From positions 2,666,001 through 2,730,000 of the forward strand of contig NZ_LR723670.1 of NCBI RefSeq assembly GCF_902502825.2: a stretch of 64,000 nucleotides of DNA. Reading direction: 5' to 3'. This DNA is from Pseudorhizobium flavum. Its GTDB lineage: Bacteria; Pseudomonadota; Alphaproteobacteria; Rhizobiales; Rhizobiaceae. The position numbers and the translations under genes were made by a program. Below, piece by piece: positions 47,860 through 58,306 of this stretch. The notes beneath the pieces are model-generated. The model searched no databases. It was not told where the DNA came from and saw nothing but the letters and a program-made list of their open reading frames with translations. How positions within the stretch are numbered: position 1 is the stretch's first letter; each line of letters begins with the position of its first letter.

Positions 47860-48081
47860 ATGGAAGCTAACAGCGTCGTCCTGACTACAGACAGCGAGCG
47901 TTTCAAGGTTCACGTTATCGAGAATGGCGTCACAACCGAGAGGCAGTTCCAGGTTCGCGCCTTTGCGGCTTCCTGGGCAGAAGGTCAGAGCCTCCGGCTG
48001 GGCGTCCACGTGGTCCACGAGGGCTCGTCGGCCAAGGACCCCAGAGTACCTGTCCCTTCAGGTTGCCTCTCTCGACCCTGA
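47860..48081 (+). CDS. Small hypothetical protein
   Basis: 73 codons from ATG 47860 with GGGGAT 7 bases upstream. The first 50 residues have ordinary protein composition (TDSERFKVHVIENG, then FAASWAEGQSLRLGVHV) and look like a small beta-rich domain. The last 20 residues look less natural, and another frame takes over there, so a late frameshift is possible. Function unknown. Confidence 0.45.
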   Translation: MEANSVVLTTDSERFKVHVIENGVTTERQFQVRAFAASWAEGQSLRLGVHVVHEGSSAKDPRVPVPSGCLSRP

Positions 48082-48252
48082 TCCAGAGGCGGTTCAGGCC
48101 CTCTGGGGCACAGGCGTAGGAAAGCCGGCGATTGCAGCAGACGCCCACGGTATATTTACCGGGCCAGTCCTGGCCGCCGCGCGCATAGACGCCCTTGACG
48201 AAACAGGCTGACTGGCATCTTCCTCTCCGCGATTTCAGGGGAAGATTACAAA

Positions 48253-49071
48253 ATGCGTGAGATGCTCGTCCGATCGCTCGCCTCCCGGCTATGGGAACAG
48301 GTGATCATCACCATCATCGTATTGAACTCGATTGTCCTGGGTTTGATGACCTACCCCGGGATCGTCGCGGCCTATGGACCGGTCCTGCAGTTCCTCGACG
48401 CCGTGATTCTCACCATCTTCGTGGTGGAATTGGTGTTGCGCATCTACGCCTTCGGCCCGCGGTTCTTCCGCGATCCCTGGAGTCTGTTCGACTTTTCGGT
48501 GGTGGCGATTGCACTCATTCCCGCCACTGGTCCATTCCAGGTGCTCCGCGCCTTGCGCATCCTGAGGGCGCTGCGGCTGATCTCGACAATGCCGGCGCTG
48601 CGCCGGGTAGTCGGAGGTCTCATCTCCGCCCTGCCCGGCATGAGTTCGATCCTGGTTCTGATGGCAATGCTATTCTACGTCGCGGCGGTCATGGCCACGA
48701 ACCTCTTCGGCCAGAGCTTTCCCGACTGGTTCGGCACACTTTCGGCTTCGCTCTACACCCTTTTCCAGGTGATGACTTTGGAGAGTTGGTCCATGGGCAT
48801 TGTCAGACCGGTGATGGAAGTCCATCCGCAGGCCTGGGCCTTCTTCGTGCCGTTCATCCTGCTGTCTACCTACGCGGTCCTGAACCTTTTCATCGGTGTT
48901 ATCGTGTCCGCCATGCAGCAGGAATCCGAAGCATCCGCCTCCGCCGACCGGCAGGTTCTTCACGACGATACGGTTACGATACTGGCGGAGATCAGGGCGC
49001 TCCGCAGCGAGGTGGAAGCCCTGCGGGCCGAAGGCGCCATAAGGCATGGCCGCGATGGTGAAACTGTCTGA
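48253..49071 (+). CDS. Voltage-gated ion channel of the NaChBac type
   Basis: 272 residues with six transmembrane segments. S4 is FQVLRALRILRALRLISTMP with arginines every third or fourth residue (about 98-117). The pore helix and filter are TLFQVMTLESWSMGIV, close to the TLESWAS filter of NaChBac sodium channels. A C-terminal acidic coiled coil (about 235-265) follows S6, as in those channels. It is expected to be a homotetramer conducting Na+ (or Ca2+). No neighbour reveals its role. Confidence 0.92.
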   Translation: MREMLVRSLASRLWEQVIITIIVLNSIVLGLMTYPGIVAAYGPVLQFLDAVILTIFVVELVLRIYAFGPRFFRDPWSLFDFSVVAIALIPATGPFQVLRALRILRALRLISTMPALRRVVGGLISALPGMSSILVLMAMLFYVAAVMATNLFGQSFPDWFGTLSASLYTLFQVMTLESWSMGIVRPVMEVHPQAWAFFVPFILLSTYAVLNLFIGVIVSAMQQESEASASADRQVLHDDTVTILAEIRALRSEVEALRAEGAIRHGRDGETV

Positions 49072-49114
49072 TGGCGAAACGGCGCCAACGGCGTATATGC
49101 GCGATCTGGAAAGA

Positions 49115-49275
49115 CATTAGAGAAGTGCGATCCACGGCAACCGATGGAGAGTTACGATCCTGGGTGCCTACAAACGTAGGTGGGCGCCATATGTCCAAGC
49201 CCACGGGCCTGGTCAGGGACAGCTCCCTTTGGATCGAGTATGGCCCCAGGGATTGTGGTTCCTGTCGTGAGGCGC
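49115..49275 (-). ncRNA. ssrS: Probable 6S RNA (ssrS)
   Basis: The 260 bp after zapA on the same strand hold no convincing gene but do have RNA-like features: a hairpin CCTACGTTTGTAGG (about 49167-49180), complementary pairs CGATCC/GGATCG and AACCACAA with TTGCCGTGG, and a GTCCCTGACC segment. 6S RNA usually lies directly after zapA in proteobacteria, often before the 5-formyl-THF cyclo-ligase gene, and this fits. Ends are approximate. The identification rests on position and partial structure, not on a covariance search. Confidence 0.6.
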
Positions 49276-49332
49276 AGACCGCATCCAAGATATAGGCGCA
49301 AAATCGGCCTTGCGCCAGTGGCGGTCGCGGTT

Positions 49333-49707
49333 TCAATTGAGTGAAGTCGTCCGGCCCGTCAGCTTGGCCGCCAGCGAGTCCAGTCGGCCGGTCAGCTCGC
49401 TGAGCGTCGACACTAGGACCTGCTCATTTTGGTCGCGGTCCTCCAGCGCCCCGGCCCGGGCGGAATTGAGCTTCTCCACCTCCGCCTCCAGGCTTGCCAC
49501 CTTGCGCGACAGCTCGGACAGTTCATCCATGACCATGATGCCGGCCATGACCGTAATCCGCAGGTCACCGATCTCGCCGAACTGGGATTTCAGATGGCCC
49601 ACATATTGGTCGAAACGGGCGGCGAGCCCGGTCAGGTGGTCTTCCTGCCCCTCCTCGCAGGCCATGCGGTAGGCCTTGCCGTCGATCGTAACCGTCACCT
49701 GGGCCAT
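49333..49707 (-). CDS. zapA: Cell division protein ZapA
   Basis: 124 residues: a ZapA head (VTVTIDGKAYRMACEEGQED) with the usual length and a long coiled coil (SELSRKVASLEAEVEKLNSA). It promotes bundling of FtsZ filaments at mid-cell. It follows the DUF4164 gene by 23 bp. Confidence 0.92.
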   Translation of the reverse strand: MAQVTVTIDGKAYRMACEEGQEDHLTGLAARFDQYVGHLKSQFGEIGDLRITVMAGIMVMDELSELSRKVASLEAEVEKLNSARAGALEDRDQNEQVLVSTLSELTGRLDSLAAKLTGRTTSLN

Positions 49708-49730
49708 GTCTCACTTCCCCTGTCGTGCCG

Positions 49731-50003
49731 TCAGCGATCCAGAACTGCGCGGATCGTTTCCATTGCGGTGACGAGCCGACGGGAGACCTCGCGGTTGACC
49801 TCTTCCAGGCGGTTCGCGCGGAACTGCGACTGGTCGAGCTCCTGCGCCAGGCGCGCCCGGTCCTCGTGCACCCGCCTTACCTCGCCCTCGATCTCGCTGT
49901 TCTGGCGCTGGTGCTCGATGCGCATGTCGACCGCATTCTCCAGGCGGCCGATGACAGCAGCCAGTTCCGCGAGCGCCTGATCCAACGTCTTGTCCGCCGG
50001 CAT
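49731..50003 (-). CDS. DUF4164-family coiled-coil protein
   Basis: 90 residues, nearly all helical (LDQALAELAAVIGRLENAV, then RVHEDRARLAQELDQ). DUF4164 proteins are found just upstream of zapA in Rhizobiales and may help division. ATG 50003 is preferred (GGAAG 7 bases upstream, family-like start MPADKTLDQ); a start at 50030 is possible. Confidence 0.8.
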   Translation of the reverse strand: MPADKTLDQALAELAAVIGRLENAVDMRIEHQRQNSEIEGEVRRVHEDRARLAQELDQSQFRANRLEEVNREVSRRLVTAMETIRAVLDR

Positions 50004-50320
50004 CCATGTCTTCCGTTGAATATGGCTCATGCGCCGACTCGGAACGGCGTCATCAGCCGAGAATGTCGTCAGCCTATTCTTGCCGATCCGAGGGGTCAAC
50101 AAAACCGCGACCTGGTGCGCGTCAATCCTGTGAATCGTCCAGTATGCCGGAACCGTGATACTGGTCGCGAAGCCCTTGCGGTACTTGCGATCGCTGGTCT
50201 CTGCAGCATCCTGGGAATGCCGGGTTTGTTGACTTGTGCGGCGCACCTGCTAAGGATCAGCCCGCTTTCATCCGGTCCCCGTCAGGACCGTGAACGACAC
50301 CCGGAAACAGCGGAATAGCC
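50004..50320 (+). promoter_or_regulatory. Divergent region before tkt with a palindrome in the promoter spacer
   Basis: 317 bp without a supported gene. On the plus strand TTGACT (50229-50234) and TAAGGA (50251-50256) stand 16 bp apart, and the spacer holds the palindrome GTGCG-G-CGCAC (50236-50246). A regulator bound there would control tkt directly. The rest shows no gene or stable hairpin by eye. Confidence 0.4.
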
Positions 50321-52303
50321 ATGATCTCTCGCGAAAAACACAATCGGATGGCGAACGCGATCCGCTTCCTCTCCATGGATGCAGTCGAGAAGGCCAATTC
50401 CGGCCATCCGGGCCTGCCCATGGGCGCCGCTGACGTCGCGACCGTCCTGTTCACCCGCTACATGAACTTCGACCCGAAGAACCCGCTCTGGCCCGATCGC
50501 GATCGGTTCGTGCTGTCGGCGGGCCATGGGTCGATGCTCCTCTATTCGCTGCTCTACCTGACGGGCTACGACGACATCACCATCGAGGACCTCAAGGAAT
50601 TCCGCCAGCTCGGTTCCAAGACGGCCGGCCATCCCGAATACGGCCATATCTCGGGGATCGAGACCACCACCGGTCCGCTTGGGCAAGGACTGGCCAATGC
50701 CGTCGGCATGGCGATCGCCGAGCGCAAACTGGCTGAGGAATTCGGCCCGGAACTTCAGGATCACCACACCTATGTGCTCGCTGGCGACGGTTGCCTCATG
50801 GAGGGGATCAGCCAGGAAGCGATTGCGCTTGCCGGGCACCTGAAGCTCAACAAGCTCATTGTCTTCTGGGACGACAACTCCATTACCATTGACGGTGCCG
50901 TCTCACTGTCGGATTCCACCGACCAGATCGCCCGCTTCAAGGCGGTCAACTGGAACACGATCCAGGTGGACGGCCACGATCCGGACGCCATCGGTGCAGC
51001 CATAGAGGCGGCTCAGATCTCCGACAAGCCGACCCTCATTGCCTGCAAGACCGTGATCGGCTTCGGCGCCCCCAACAAGCAGGGGTCGCACAAGGTGCAT
51101 GGCAGCCCGCTCGGCGCCGACGAGATCGCAGCGGCACGCAAGTCACTGGAATGGGAGGCGGAAGCCTTCAGCGTTCCGGCCGACGTCCTCGATGCATGGC
51201 GCCTCGCCGGGCTGCGCTCCACGAAGGTCCGCAAGGAATGGGAGGAGCGCCTCGCGGCCTCCCCCACCGAAAAGCGCGCAGAATTCGTCCGTCGTTTCGC
51301 CGGTGACCTGCCGGGAAGCTTCGACAGCACGATCGACGGCTTCAAGAAGAAGCTTGCCGAGAACAATCCGACGGTCGCCACTCGCAAGGCCTCGGAAGAT
51401 GTCCTCGAAGTCGTCAACGGGCTTCTGCCGGAAGTGCTGGGCGGGTCGGCGGACCTGACGCCGTCGAACAACACCAAGACCAGCCAGATGAAGGCGATCA
51501 CGCCGACCGACTTCTCGGGGCGCTATATCCACTACGGCATCCGCGAACACGGCATGGCGGCGGCGATGAACGGTATCGCCCTGCACGGGGGCCTGATCCC
51601 CTATGGTGGCGGCTTCCTGATCTTCTCGGATTATTGCCGGCCCTCCGTGCGCCTGGCCGCCCTCATGGGCATCCGCGTCGTTCACGTGTGGACGCATGAT
51701 TCCATCGGCGTCGGCGAAGACGGCCCGACCCACCAGCCGATCGAGCATCTCGCGTCGCTGCGGGCGATCCCTAACCTGCTCCTCTTCCGTCCCGCCGACG
51801 AGACCGAGACCGCCGAATGCTGGCAACTCGCGCTGAAGGAAAAGAAGCGTCCGTCCGGTCTGGCCCTGACGCGCCAGAACCTGACGCCCGTCCGCAAGGA
51901 CTATGAGGAGAAGAACCTCTGCGCCTACGGTGCCTACGACCTCATCTCGGCCAGCGATGCCAAAGTGACGATCTTTGCATCGGGTTCCGAGGTCGAGATC
52001 GCCGTCAAGGCTGCCGGACAACTCAATCAGAAGGGCGTCGCGACCCGTGTTGTCTCGGTGCCCTGTGTGGAACTGTTCATGGAACAGCCCGACGATTATC
52101 GCGAGGCGATCATCGGCACCTCGCCGGTCAAGATCGCCGTGGAGGCGGCTGTCCGGGAAGGCTGGGATGCCCTGATCGGTTCCGACGGCATCTTCATCGG
52201 CATGAAGTCCTTCGGGGCATCCGCGCCGGGCAAGGATCTCTACAAGCATTTCGGCATAACGGCGGAAGCCGTGGTGGCGGCGGCCGAGAAGCGACTTTCC
52301 TGA
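50321..52303 (+). CDS. tkt: Transketolase
   Basis: 660 residues, full length: the thiamine-diphosphate motif begins GDGCLMEG and ends DDNSITIDG, the N-terminal [17 protein letters not shown] is present, and the pyrimidine domain has the catalytic Glu in [14 protein letters not shown]. It moves two-carbon units in the non-oxidative pentose phosphate pathway (and the Calvin cycle where present). It heads the tkt-gap-(antiporter)-pgk-fba string. Confidence 0.97.
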   Translation: MISREKHNRMANAIRFLSMDAVEKANSGHPGLPMGAADVATVLFTRYMNFDPKNPLWPDRDRFVLSAGHGSMLLYSLLYLTGYDDITIEDLKEFRQLGSKTAGHPEYGHISGIETTTGPLGQGLANAVGMAIAERKLAEEFGPELQDHHTYVLAGDGCLMEGISQEAIALAGHLKLNKLIVFWDDNSITIDGAVSLSDSTDQIARFKAVNWNTIQVDGHDPDAIGAAIEAAQISDKPTLIACKTVIGFGAPNKQGSHKVHGSPLGADEIAAARKSLEWEAEAFSVPADVLDAWRLAGLRSTKVRKEWEERLAASPTEKRAEFVRRFAGDLPGSFDSTIDGFKKKLAENNPTVATRKASEDVLEVVNGLLPEVLGGSADLTPSNNTKTSQMKAITPTDFSGRYIHYGIREHGMAAAMNGIALHGGLIPYGGGFLIFSDYCRPSVRLAALMGIRVVHVWTHDSIGVGEDGPTHQPIEHLASLRAIPNLLLFRPADETETAECWQLALKEKKRPSGLALTRQNLTPVRKDYEEKNLCAYGAYDLISASDAKVTIFASGSEVEIAVKAAGQLNQKGVATRVVSVPCVELFMEQPDDYREAIIGTSPVKIAVEAAVREGWDALIGSDGIFIGMKSFGASAPGKDLYKHFGITAEAVVAAAEKRLS

Positions 52304-52367
52304 AGCCGTTCCTTCGCGTCAGCAAGGTTGAACCATACGTTACGACAGTCAGACGGGAGTATGTGAA

Positions 52368-53372
52368 ATGACAGTGAAAGTGGGCATCAACGGTTTTGGC
52401 CGCATCGGCCGCAACGTCCTGCGCGCGATCCAGGAATCCGGCCGCACCGACATCGAAGTCGTGGCCATCAACGATCTGGGCCCGGTCGAGACCAACGCCC
52501 ACCTGCTGCGCTATGACAGCGTGCACGGCAAGTTTCCGGCCGAGGTGCGGGTGGACGGTGACTCGATCGTCGTCGGCGGCGGCAAGCCGATCAAGGTGAC
52601 CGCGGTCAAGGACCCGAAGGAACTGCCCTGGGGCGATGTCGATATCGCCATGGAGTGCACCGGCATCTTTACCTCCAAGGAGAAGGCCTCGCTTCACCTC
52701 TCCAACGGCTCGAAGCGGGTACTCGTCTCGGCCCCGGCCGACGGTGCGGACAAGACCATCGTCTACGGCGTCAACCACGACACGCTGACGAAGGACGACC
52801 TCGTCGTCTCCAACGCGTCCTGCACGACCAACTGCCTGGCACCTGTCGCCTATGTCCTGCACAAGGCATTCGGCATCGAGAAGGGCTACATGACGACGGT
52901 TCACTCCTACACGGGTGACCAGCCGACGCTCGACACCATGCACAAGGATCTCTACCGCGCCCGCGCCGCGGCCCTGTCGATGATCCCAACGTCCACGGGT
53001 GCTGCCAAGGCTGTCGGCCTCGTCCTGCCGGAACTGAAGGGCAAGCTCGACGGCTCGGCGATTCGCGTGCCCACCCCCAACGTCTCGGTCGTCGACCTGA
53101 AGTTCATCCCGTCGCGCAACGTCACCAAGGAAGAAGTCAACGAGGCGATCAAGGCTGCCGCCGAAGGCGAGCTGAAGGGCATCCTCGACTACGTCACCGG
53201 GCCGCTCGTTTCGATCGACTTCAACCACGATGCCCATTCTTCGAACTTCGCGGCTGACCAGACCAAGGTTCTGGAAGGCAACCTGGTGCGTATCCTCACC
53301 TGGTACGACAACGAGTGGGGCTTCTCGAACCGCATGTCCGATACGGCTGTTGCCATGGGCAAGCTCATCTAG
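52368..53372 (+). CDS. gap: Glyceraldehyde-3-phosphate dehydrogenase
   Basis: 334 residues: NAD-binding start [16 protein letters not shown], catalytic Cys152 ([12 protein letters not shown]) and the partner His in [10 protein letters not shown]. It is of the standard glycolytic phosphorylating type. It follows tkt by 64 bp and ends at a strong terminator. Confidence 0.97.
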   Translation: MTVKVGINGFGRIGRNVLRAIQESGRTDIEVVAINDLGPVETNAHLLRYDSVHGKFPAEVRVDGDSIVVGGGKPIKVTAVKDPKELPWGDVDIAMECTGIFTSKEKASLHLSNGSKRVLVSAPADGADKTIVYGVNHDTLTKDDLVVSNASCTTNCLAPVAYVLHKAFGIEKGYMTTVHSYTGDQPTLDTMHKDLYRARAAALSMIPTSTGAAKAVGLVLPELKGKLDGSAIRVPTPNVSVVDLKFIPSRNVTKEEVNEAIKAAAEGELKGILDYVTGPLVSIDFNHDAHSSNFAADQTKVLEGNLVRILTWYDNEWGFSNRMSDTAVAMGKLI

Positions 53373-53397
53373 GCTTGCCATAGATCGAGATTACGGA

Positions 53398-53429
53398 AAG
53401 CGGCGACCGGCATCGGTTCGCCGCTTTTT
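53398..53429 (+). terminator. Terminator of gap
   Basis: AAAGCGGCG (53398-53406) pairs with CGCCGCTTT (53419-53427), followed by TTTCTTT. Confidence 0.85.
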
Positions 53430-53598
53430 CTTTGCCTGCCCTTCTGTTGCCGGATTTGTTCCCGCCTTATCTATTGCTGGTACGATTCTTTCCGTTCACG
53501 GAAAATCCACGACAATATGCTGCTTGGTGGCTCGGGCCCGCGCCGTCAGTGACGGTGCAAGCGGGACTCGAGCCGTACGGAAAGGGGTGAAGGCGAAG

Positions 53599-55449
53599 AT
53601 GGTGGAGGCATTCTATATATTCTTGCTGGTGGGCACGATCCTCGTGCTGGTCGCCGCCTTCTCCAGCTTGATTGCCTTCCGCTTTGGTGCGCCGCTGCTA
53701 CTTGTCTTCCTGTCGATCGGCCTCATCGCCGGGGTCGACGGTCTCGGCATTTCCTTCGACAACTTCGCGTTCGCCTACATGCTGGGATCGCTTGCGCTCG
53801 CGGTCATCCTGTTCGATTCGGGCTTCGGGACATCGGTTCACTCATTCCGTGTCGCCGCATGGCCTGCGCTCACCCTTGCCTCGATAGGCGTGGTCCTGAC
53901 CGCCTCCCTCTTCGCATTCGGCGCCATGCTGCTGCTCGACCTCTCCTGGCTCGAAGGTCTCCTGCTCGGTTCGATCGTCGGCTCCACCGATGCGGCGGCC
54001 GTCTTCTTCTTGCTGCGCATCGGCGGCATCAACATTCGTGACCAGGTCCGGTCTACTCTGGAAGTCGAGTCCGGCACAAACGACCCAATGGCGATTTTCC
54101 TGACCATCGCACTCGTCGAGGTTTTGGCCAGCGGTGAGGGCATTTCTGGCCTCAACGCAGACTTCCTGATGCTGTTCATAGAGCAGATGGCGCTCGGCCT
54201 GATCTTCGGCCTACTGGGCGGCATGATGATCGTCTGGATCCTCAACCGCTTTACCTCCGACCGCAGCCTCGCACCCATCTTCGCGCTCGCCCTCGGCCTT
54301 CTCGTCTTCGCCTTCACCGGCGCGATCGGCGGCAGCGGCTTCCTCGCCGTCTATGTCGCTGGCATTTACTCCGGCAACCGCAGGATCTTCGCGCGGGAAG
54401 CCATCGCTCGCTTCCACGCCGGACTGACCTGGCTTGCCCAGATCATCATGTTCATCGTACTCGGACTGCTTGCCACCCCCTCTCAGTTTCCCTCGATCGC
54501 CATCCCGGCGATACTCCTCGGGCTCTTCCTGGTCTTCATCGCACGCCCGCTGGCAGTCTGGCTGAGCCTCCTGCCATTCCAGATGACGCAGCAGGAGACG
54601 GGCTTCGTGGCTTGGGTAGGCTTGCGCGGCGCGGTCTCGATCCTCCTCGCCATCCTGCCGCTGCTCGGCGGCATGGAAAACGGCCTCCTGTTCTTCAACA
54701 CTGCCTTCATCATCGTCATGGTCTCGCTGGTTCTGCAGGGCTGGACCATCAAGCCCGTGGCGCGCAAGCTCGGGCTGATCATTCCGCCGCGCATGGGCGA
54801 GGTCGACAAGATCGAGCTCGACCTGCCGGGCAAGTCGACCCATGAACTCATTTCATATCGAGTCATGAAGGAGAGTCCTGTCCTGCGGGGCGAACGAATC
54901 CCGCGCTGGGCCATGCCGTCTCTCGTCATCCGCGACGGTCGCAGCATGCGCTATCAGTACGCGGGCCGCCTGCAGGAGGGTGACCAGGTCTACCTGTTCG
55001 TCACCCCGAACTACACCCGCTTGCTGGACCGCCTTTTTGCCAGTCGCGCACCGGTGGAAGAGGACGACGAGGATTTCTTCGGTGCCTTCTCGATTTCGCC
55101 GTCCCGACCCGCCAAGGAACTGGACGCCGCCTATGGCCCGGGCCTTCTGTCCCCGACCGAGCAGCACATGACCATCGCGGACCTCTTGACGCATCGGCTC
55201 GGGGGAAGAGCAGAGTATGCGGATCGCGTCCGCTTCGGCTCCGTGGTGCTGATCGTGCGGGATCTGGACGAGCAGAATGTCATCAAGAGCGTCGGCGTTT
55301 CACTCGAGCCGGTAGAACCGGCCACGGCCCTTCCCGTCTTCATCAACATGCGCGAGATCGCCCACCGAATCCGCGATCGGCTCCGGCAGTATCGCGGTAA
55401 ATCGGCCAAGGCGCCGGAGGCAGGCCACCGCGGCGAGGAGAGACACTAA
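53599..55449 (+). CDS. Potassium/proton antiporter (CvrA/NhaP2, CPA1 family)
   Basis: 616 residues with 12-13 helices (to about residue 400) of the CPA1 fold; the ion-binding aspartates are expected in [15 protein letters not shown] and [12 protein letters not shown] cytosolic TrkA-C domain ([19 protein letters not shown], about 415-490) and a further C-terminal domain follow, as in NhaP2/CvrA. It sits between gap and pgk. ATG 53599 is chosen; the open frame above it overlaps gap. Confidence 0.92.
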   Translation: MVEAFYIFLLVGTILVLVAAFSSLIAFRFGAPLLLVFLSIGLIAGVDGLGISFDNFAFAYMLGSLALAVILFDSGFGTSVHSFRVAAWPALTLASIGVVLTASLFAFGAMLLLDLSWLEGLLLGSIVGSTDAAAVFFLLRIGGINIRDQVRSTLEVESGTNDPMAIFLTIALVEVLASGEGISGLNADFLMLFIEQMALGLIFGLLGGMMIVWILNRFTSDRSLAPIFALALGLLVFAFTGAIGGSGFLAVYVAGIYSGNRRIFAREAIARFHAGLTWLAQIIMFIVLGLLATPSQFPSIAIPAILLGLFLVFIARPLAVWLSLLPFQMTQQETGFVAWVGLRGAVSILLAILPLLGGMENGLLFFNTAFIIVMVSLVLQGWTIKPVARKLGLIIPPRMGEVDKIELDLPGKSTHELISYRVMKESPVLRGERIPRWAMPSLVIRDGRSMRYQYAGRLQEGDQVYLFVTPNYTRLLDRLFASRAPVEEDDEDFFGAFSISPSRPAKELDAAYGPGLLSPTEQHMTIADLLTHRLGGRAEYADRVRFGSVVLIVRDLDEQNVIKSVGVSLEPVEPATALPVFINMREIAHRIRDRLRQYRGKSAKAPEAGHRGEERH

Positions 55450-55534
55450 GGCGGAACGGCGCGACGCTCGTGCCTTGCGCGACGGATCAGGAATAGTATG
55501 GTCCGTCGCGACCAAGTGCCTACGAGGATCATCC

Positions 55535-56731
55535 ATGCCTGCTTTTAAGACTCTCGACGACCTCACCGACATTGCCGGGAAGCGTGTGCTCCTGCGCGTC
55601 GATCTCAATGTTCCGGTTGCAGACGGTGAAGTGACCGACGCAACCCGTATTGAGCGCGTCGCGCCGACAATCCGTGAGCTCTCCGACAAGGGCGCCAAGG
55701 TGATCCTGCTCGCGCATTTCGGCCGTCCCAAGGGAGCAGTGGTCCCGGATATGTCCTTGTCGGTGATCTCATCGGCGGTCGAACAGGTTCTGGACCACGC
55801 CGTCTTCTTTGCCTCCGACTGCATCGGAGCGCCAGCCGAGGAGGCCATCTCCGCGATGAACAACGGCGATATCCTGCTCCTGGAGAACACGCGCTTTCAC
55901 AAGGGCGAGGAGAAGAACGATCCCGACTTCACCGCGGCACTCGCGAAGAACGGGGACATCTACGTCAACGACGCCTTCTCCGCCGCGCACCGCGCCCATG
56001 CATCGACCGAGGGGCTGGCCCATCACCTGCCCTCCTATGCCGGCCGCACGATGCAGGCGGAACTGGAAGCTCTCGAAAAGGGCCTCGGCAACCCCGCCCG
56101 TCCCGTGGTCGCGATCGTCGGCGGCGCCAAGGTTTCAACCAAGATCGACCTCCTGATGAACCTCGTGAAGAAGGTGGACGCGCTGGTCATCGGCGGCGGC
56201 ATGGCAAACACCTTCCTGGCCGCCCGCGGTGTTTCCGTCGGCAAGTCGCTGTGCGAGCACGACCTTGCGACGACCGCGAACAACATCATGGCAGAAGCGG
56301 AAGCCTCCGGCTGCGCCATCGTCCTGCCGGTAGACGGTGTCATCGCCCGGGAGTTCAAGGCGGACGCCGAGAGCGAAGTGGTGGCCATCGACGCAATCCC
56401 GGCCGATGCGATGGTGCTGGACGTGGGACCGGAGTCCATCGAGAAGGTCAATGACTGGATCTCCAAGGCGCAGACGCTGGTCTGGAACGGGCCGCTTGGG
56501 GCATTCGAGATCGCGCCCTTCGACAGGGCAACTGTCGCGGCTGCCCGTCACGCTGCGGAGGAGACACGGTCCGGCAGGCTCGTGTCGATCGCTGGTGGCG
56601 GCGATACGGTCGCTGCCCTGAACCACGCCGGCGTCGCAGACGACTTCACCTATATCTCGACGGCGGGCGGCGCCTTCCTCGAGTGGATGGAAGGCAAGGA
56701 GCTTCCGGGCGTCGCGGTGCTCGCGAAGTAA
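55535..56731 (+). CDS. pgk: Phosphoglycerate kinase
   Basis: 398 residues with the family start [12 protein letters not shown], the triose-phosphate region LAHFGRPKG, and the nucleotide-binding GGAKVSTKI and GGGDTVAAL. It makes ATP from 1,3-bisphosphoglycerate. The start ATG 55535 follows GAGGATC; 55475 would add an unrelated stretch. Confidence 0.97.
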   Translation: MPAFKTLDDLTDIAGKRVLLRVDLNVPVADGEVTDATRIERVAPTIRELSDKGAKVILLAHFGRPKGAVVPDMSLSVISSAVEQVLDHAVFFASDCIGAPAEEAISAMNNGDILLLENTRFHKGEEKNDPDFTAALAKNGDIYVNDAFSAAHRAHASTEGLAHHLPSYAGRTMQAELEALEKGLGNPARPVVAIVGGAKVSTKIDLLMNLVKKVDALVIGGGMANTFLAARGVSVGKSLCEHDLATTANNIMAEAEASGCAIVLPVDGVIAREFKADAESEVVAIDAIPADAMVLDVGPESIEKVNDWISKAQTLVWNGPLGAFEIAPFDRATVAAARHAAEETRSGRLVSIAGGGDTVAALNHAGVADDFTYISTAGGAFLEWMEGKELPGVAVLAK

Positions 56732-56801
56732 GAGAAGCATTGAAAGCGCGTAAGCTAGGGGCCAGCGCGCCTTCATCAACCACGTTTAAAACATTTAGAG
56801 A

Positions 56802-56836
56802 TTTTAAACGATTGAAATAATTTCAATCGTTTCAAA
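56802..56836. repeat. AT-rich palindrome between pgk and fba
   Basis: A 27-bp perfect palindrome (13-base arms around A at 56819; core AACGATTGAAAT, 56807-56818) extends with one mismatch to 56802-56836. It lies about 115 bp before fba, in a markedly AT-rich patch (56791-56850). It could be a regulator site or a dispersed intergenic repeat. Confidence 0.6.
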
Positions 56837-56950
56837 CAATTAGAGCGGGATTTGCCTCTCAGGCAACTTCTGATATCGCCCGATCACGGTTTACGGCTAA
56901 CGGAAACAGCGGTGTGTGCGTATCGCGCCGTTTTGGGATAGGAGTAAGAC

Positions 56951-57847
56951 ATGGTCCACGCGAAGATGTTGGAAAAGATCAGTTCGGCACCGGGCTTCAT
57001 CGCGGCTCTGGACCAGAGCGGCGGCTCGACTCCGAAGGCGCTGAGCCTCTACGGCATCTCGGACTCCGACTATCAGGGCGACGAGGAAATGTTCCGCCTG
57101 ATGCATGCCATGCGCGTCCGCATCATGAAGGCACCTGCCTTTACGGGTGAGAAGATCATCGGAGCCATCCTCTTCGAACGCACCATGGATGGTGACGTCG
57201 ACGGGCAGCCCGTCCCCTCCTACCTCTGGGAAAAGCGCGGGGTCGTTCCGTTCCTCAAGGTAGACAAGGGCTTGGAGGCGGAGCAGACCGGCGTCCAGAT
57301 GATGAAGGCCATGCCTGATCTTGATGCGCTCTTGGTCCGCGGTCGCGAAAAGGGAATCTTCGGCACCAAGATGCGCTCGGTGATTGCCGAGGCCGACAAG
57401 GCAGGAATCGCTGCCGTGGTGAAGCAGCAGTTCGAGGTGGGTCGCCAGATCATCGGCCAGGGCCTCATGCCGATCATCGAGCCTGAAGTCTCGATCAAGA
57501 GCCCGACGAAGGAAGAGGCCGAGGCGATCCTGCGAGACGAGATCGCGCAGCAGCTCGACAAGCTCCCGGCGGATGAGAACGTCATGCTGAAGCTGACGAT
57601 CCCGACGGTGGCGGATTTCTACGCGCCGCTCATCGCCCACAAGTCGGTGATCCGCGTCGTTGCCCTTTCCGGCGGCTACACCACCGCGGACGCCTGTGAG
57701 AAGCTGAGCCATAACCGTGGCATGATCGCCAGCTTCTCGCGTGCGCTGACGGAAAAGCTGCGCGTTTCCATGAGTGACGCGGAGTTTAATTCCAGCCTGG
57801 CCGAGACGATCGATCAGATCTACGCCGCAAGCGTCAACAAGGCCTGA
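56951..57847 (+). CDS. fba: Fructose-bisphosphate aldolase, class I
   Basis: 298 residues of the short class I aldolase family (GFIAALDQSGGSTPKAL, ERTMDGDVDG, WEKRGVVPFLKVDKGL). Catalysis is by a Schiff base on lysine, with no metal. It cleaves fructose-1,6-bisphosphate. GGAG stands before the ATG. The downstream terminator ends the glycolytic string. Confidence 0.93.
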   Translation: MVHAKMLEKISSAPGFIAALDQSGGSTPKALSLYGISDSDYQGDEEMFRLMHAMRVRIMKAPAFTGEKIIGAILFERTMDGDVDGQPVPSYLWEKRGVVPFLKVDKGLEAEQTGVQMMKAMPDLDALLVRGREKGIFGTKMRSVIAEADKAGIAAVVKQQFEVGRQIIGQGLMPIIEPEVSIKSPTKEEAEAILRDEIAQQLDKLPADENVMLKLTIPTVADFYAPLIAHKSVIRVVALSGGYTTADACEKLSHNRGMIASFSRALTEKLRVSMSDAEFNSSLAETIDQIYAASVNKA

Positions 57848-57911
57848 GGCCAGGCCGAAGCCAGCGGCAGGACTGCGAAGGCTTCTTGGCGGACCACCCG
57901 CACATATCGTA

Positions 57912-57939
57912 GGCCGCGCCGTCATCGGCGCGGCCTTTT
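57912..57939 (+). terminator. Terminator of fba
   Basis: GGCCGCGCC (57912-57920) pairs with GGCGCGGCC (57927-57935), followed by TTTTCC. Confidence 0.8.
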
Positions 57940-57961
57940 CCGTGATCGATCCAGGAAGCGG

Positions 57962-58123
57962 CTAGGTCAGATCCCTCGCCAGCAGGGTCACGGCCCAGAT
58001 CACGATCGCAGCAACGGCGATCTTCCAGAAATCGGCTCTGCGCCTCAGTCCCGGCAGCCCGAGCGGCCTGATGATATGGACCAGCATGGCCAGCAGCAGA
58101 AGGAGACCGATCGCCTTCGTCAT
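57962..58123 (-). CDS. 53-residue membrane protein
   Basis: A short gene with ATG 58121-58123 and TAG 57962-57964. The product starts MTKAIGLLLLLAMLVHIIRP and has a second helix (FWKIAVAAIVIWAVTLLA), so two transmembrane segments with a basic loop (RRRAD) between. GGAG lies upstream on the minus strand (CTTGGAGATATTCA). Function unknown. Confidence 0.7.
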   Translation of the reverse strand: MTKAIGLLLLLAMLVHIIRPLGLPGLRRRADFWKIAVAAIVIWAVTLLARDLT

Positions 58124-58306
58124 TGAATATCTCCAAGCACCAGCTCCGTCACAGGCTGGTCATCTTTGCTGGCCACCAATGCGCAGCACCGAATCGGCTA
58201 TGCCGGAACGTTGTCACCGCCCGTTAATCCTCGATTGACGGCAGACGCAACATATAATCCCCTGTCCTCCCGAAGCCTGCTGGATGGAAGAAGCTGGTCA
58301 TGAACG

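Noticed and set aside
47930..48211. Overlapping short frames on both strands between the kinase and channel genes
   Set aside because: Neither has a good start site or a convincing composition beyond the 47860 frame; possible degraded sequence.
48992..49336. Minus-strand 114-codon frame over the 6S RNA region
   Set aside because: The region fits a structured RNA in a conserved location; such frames are often annotated by mistake over 6S RNA.
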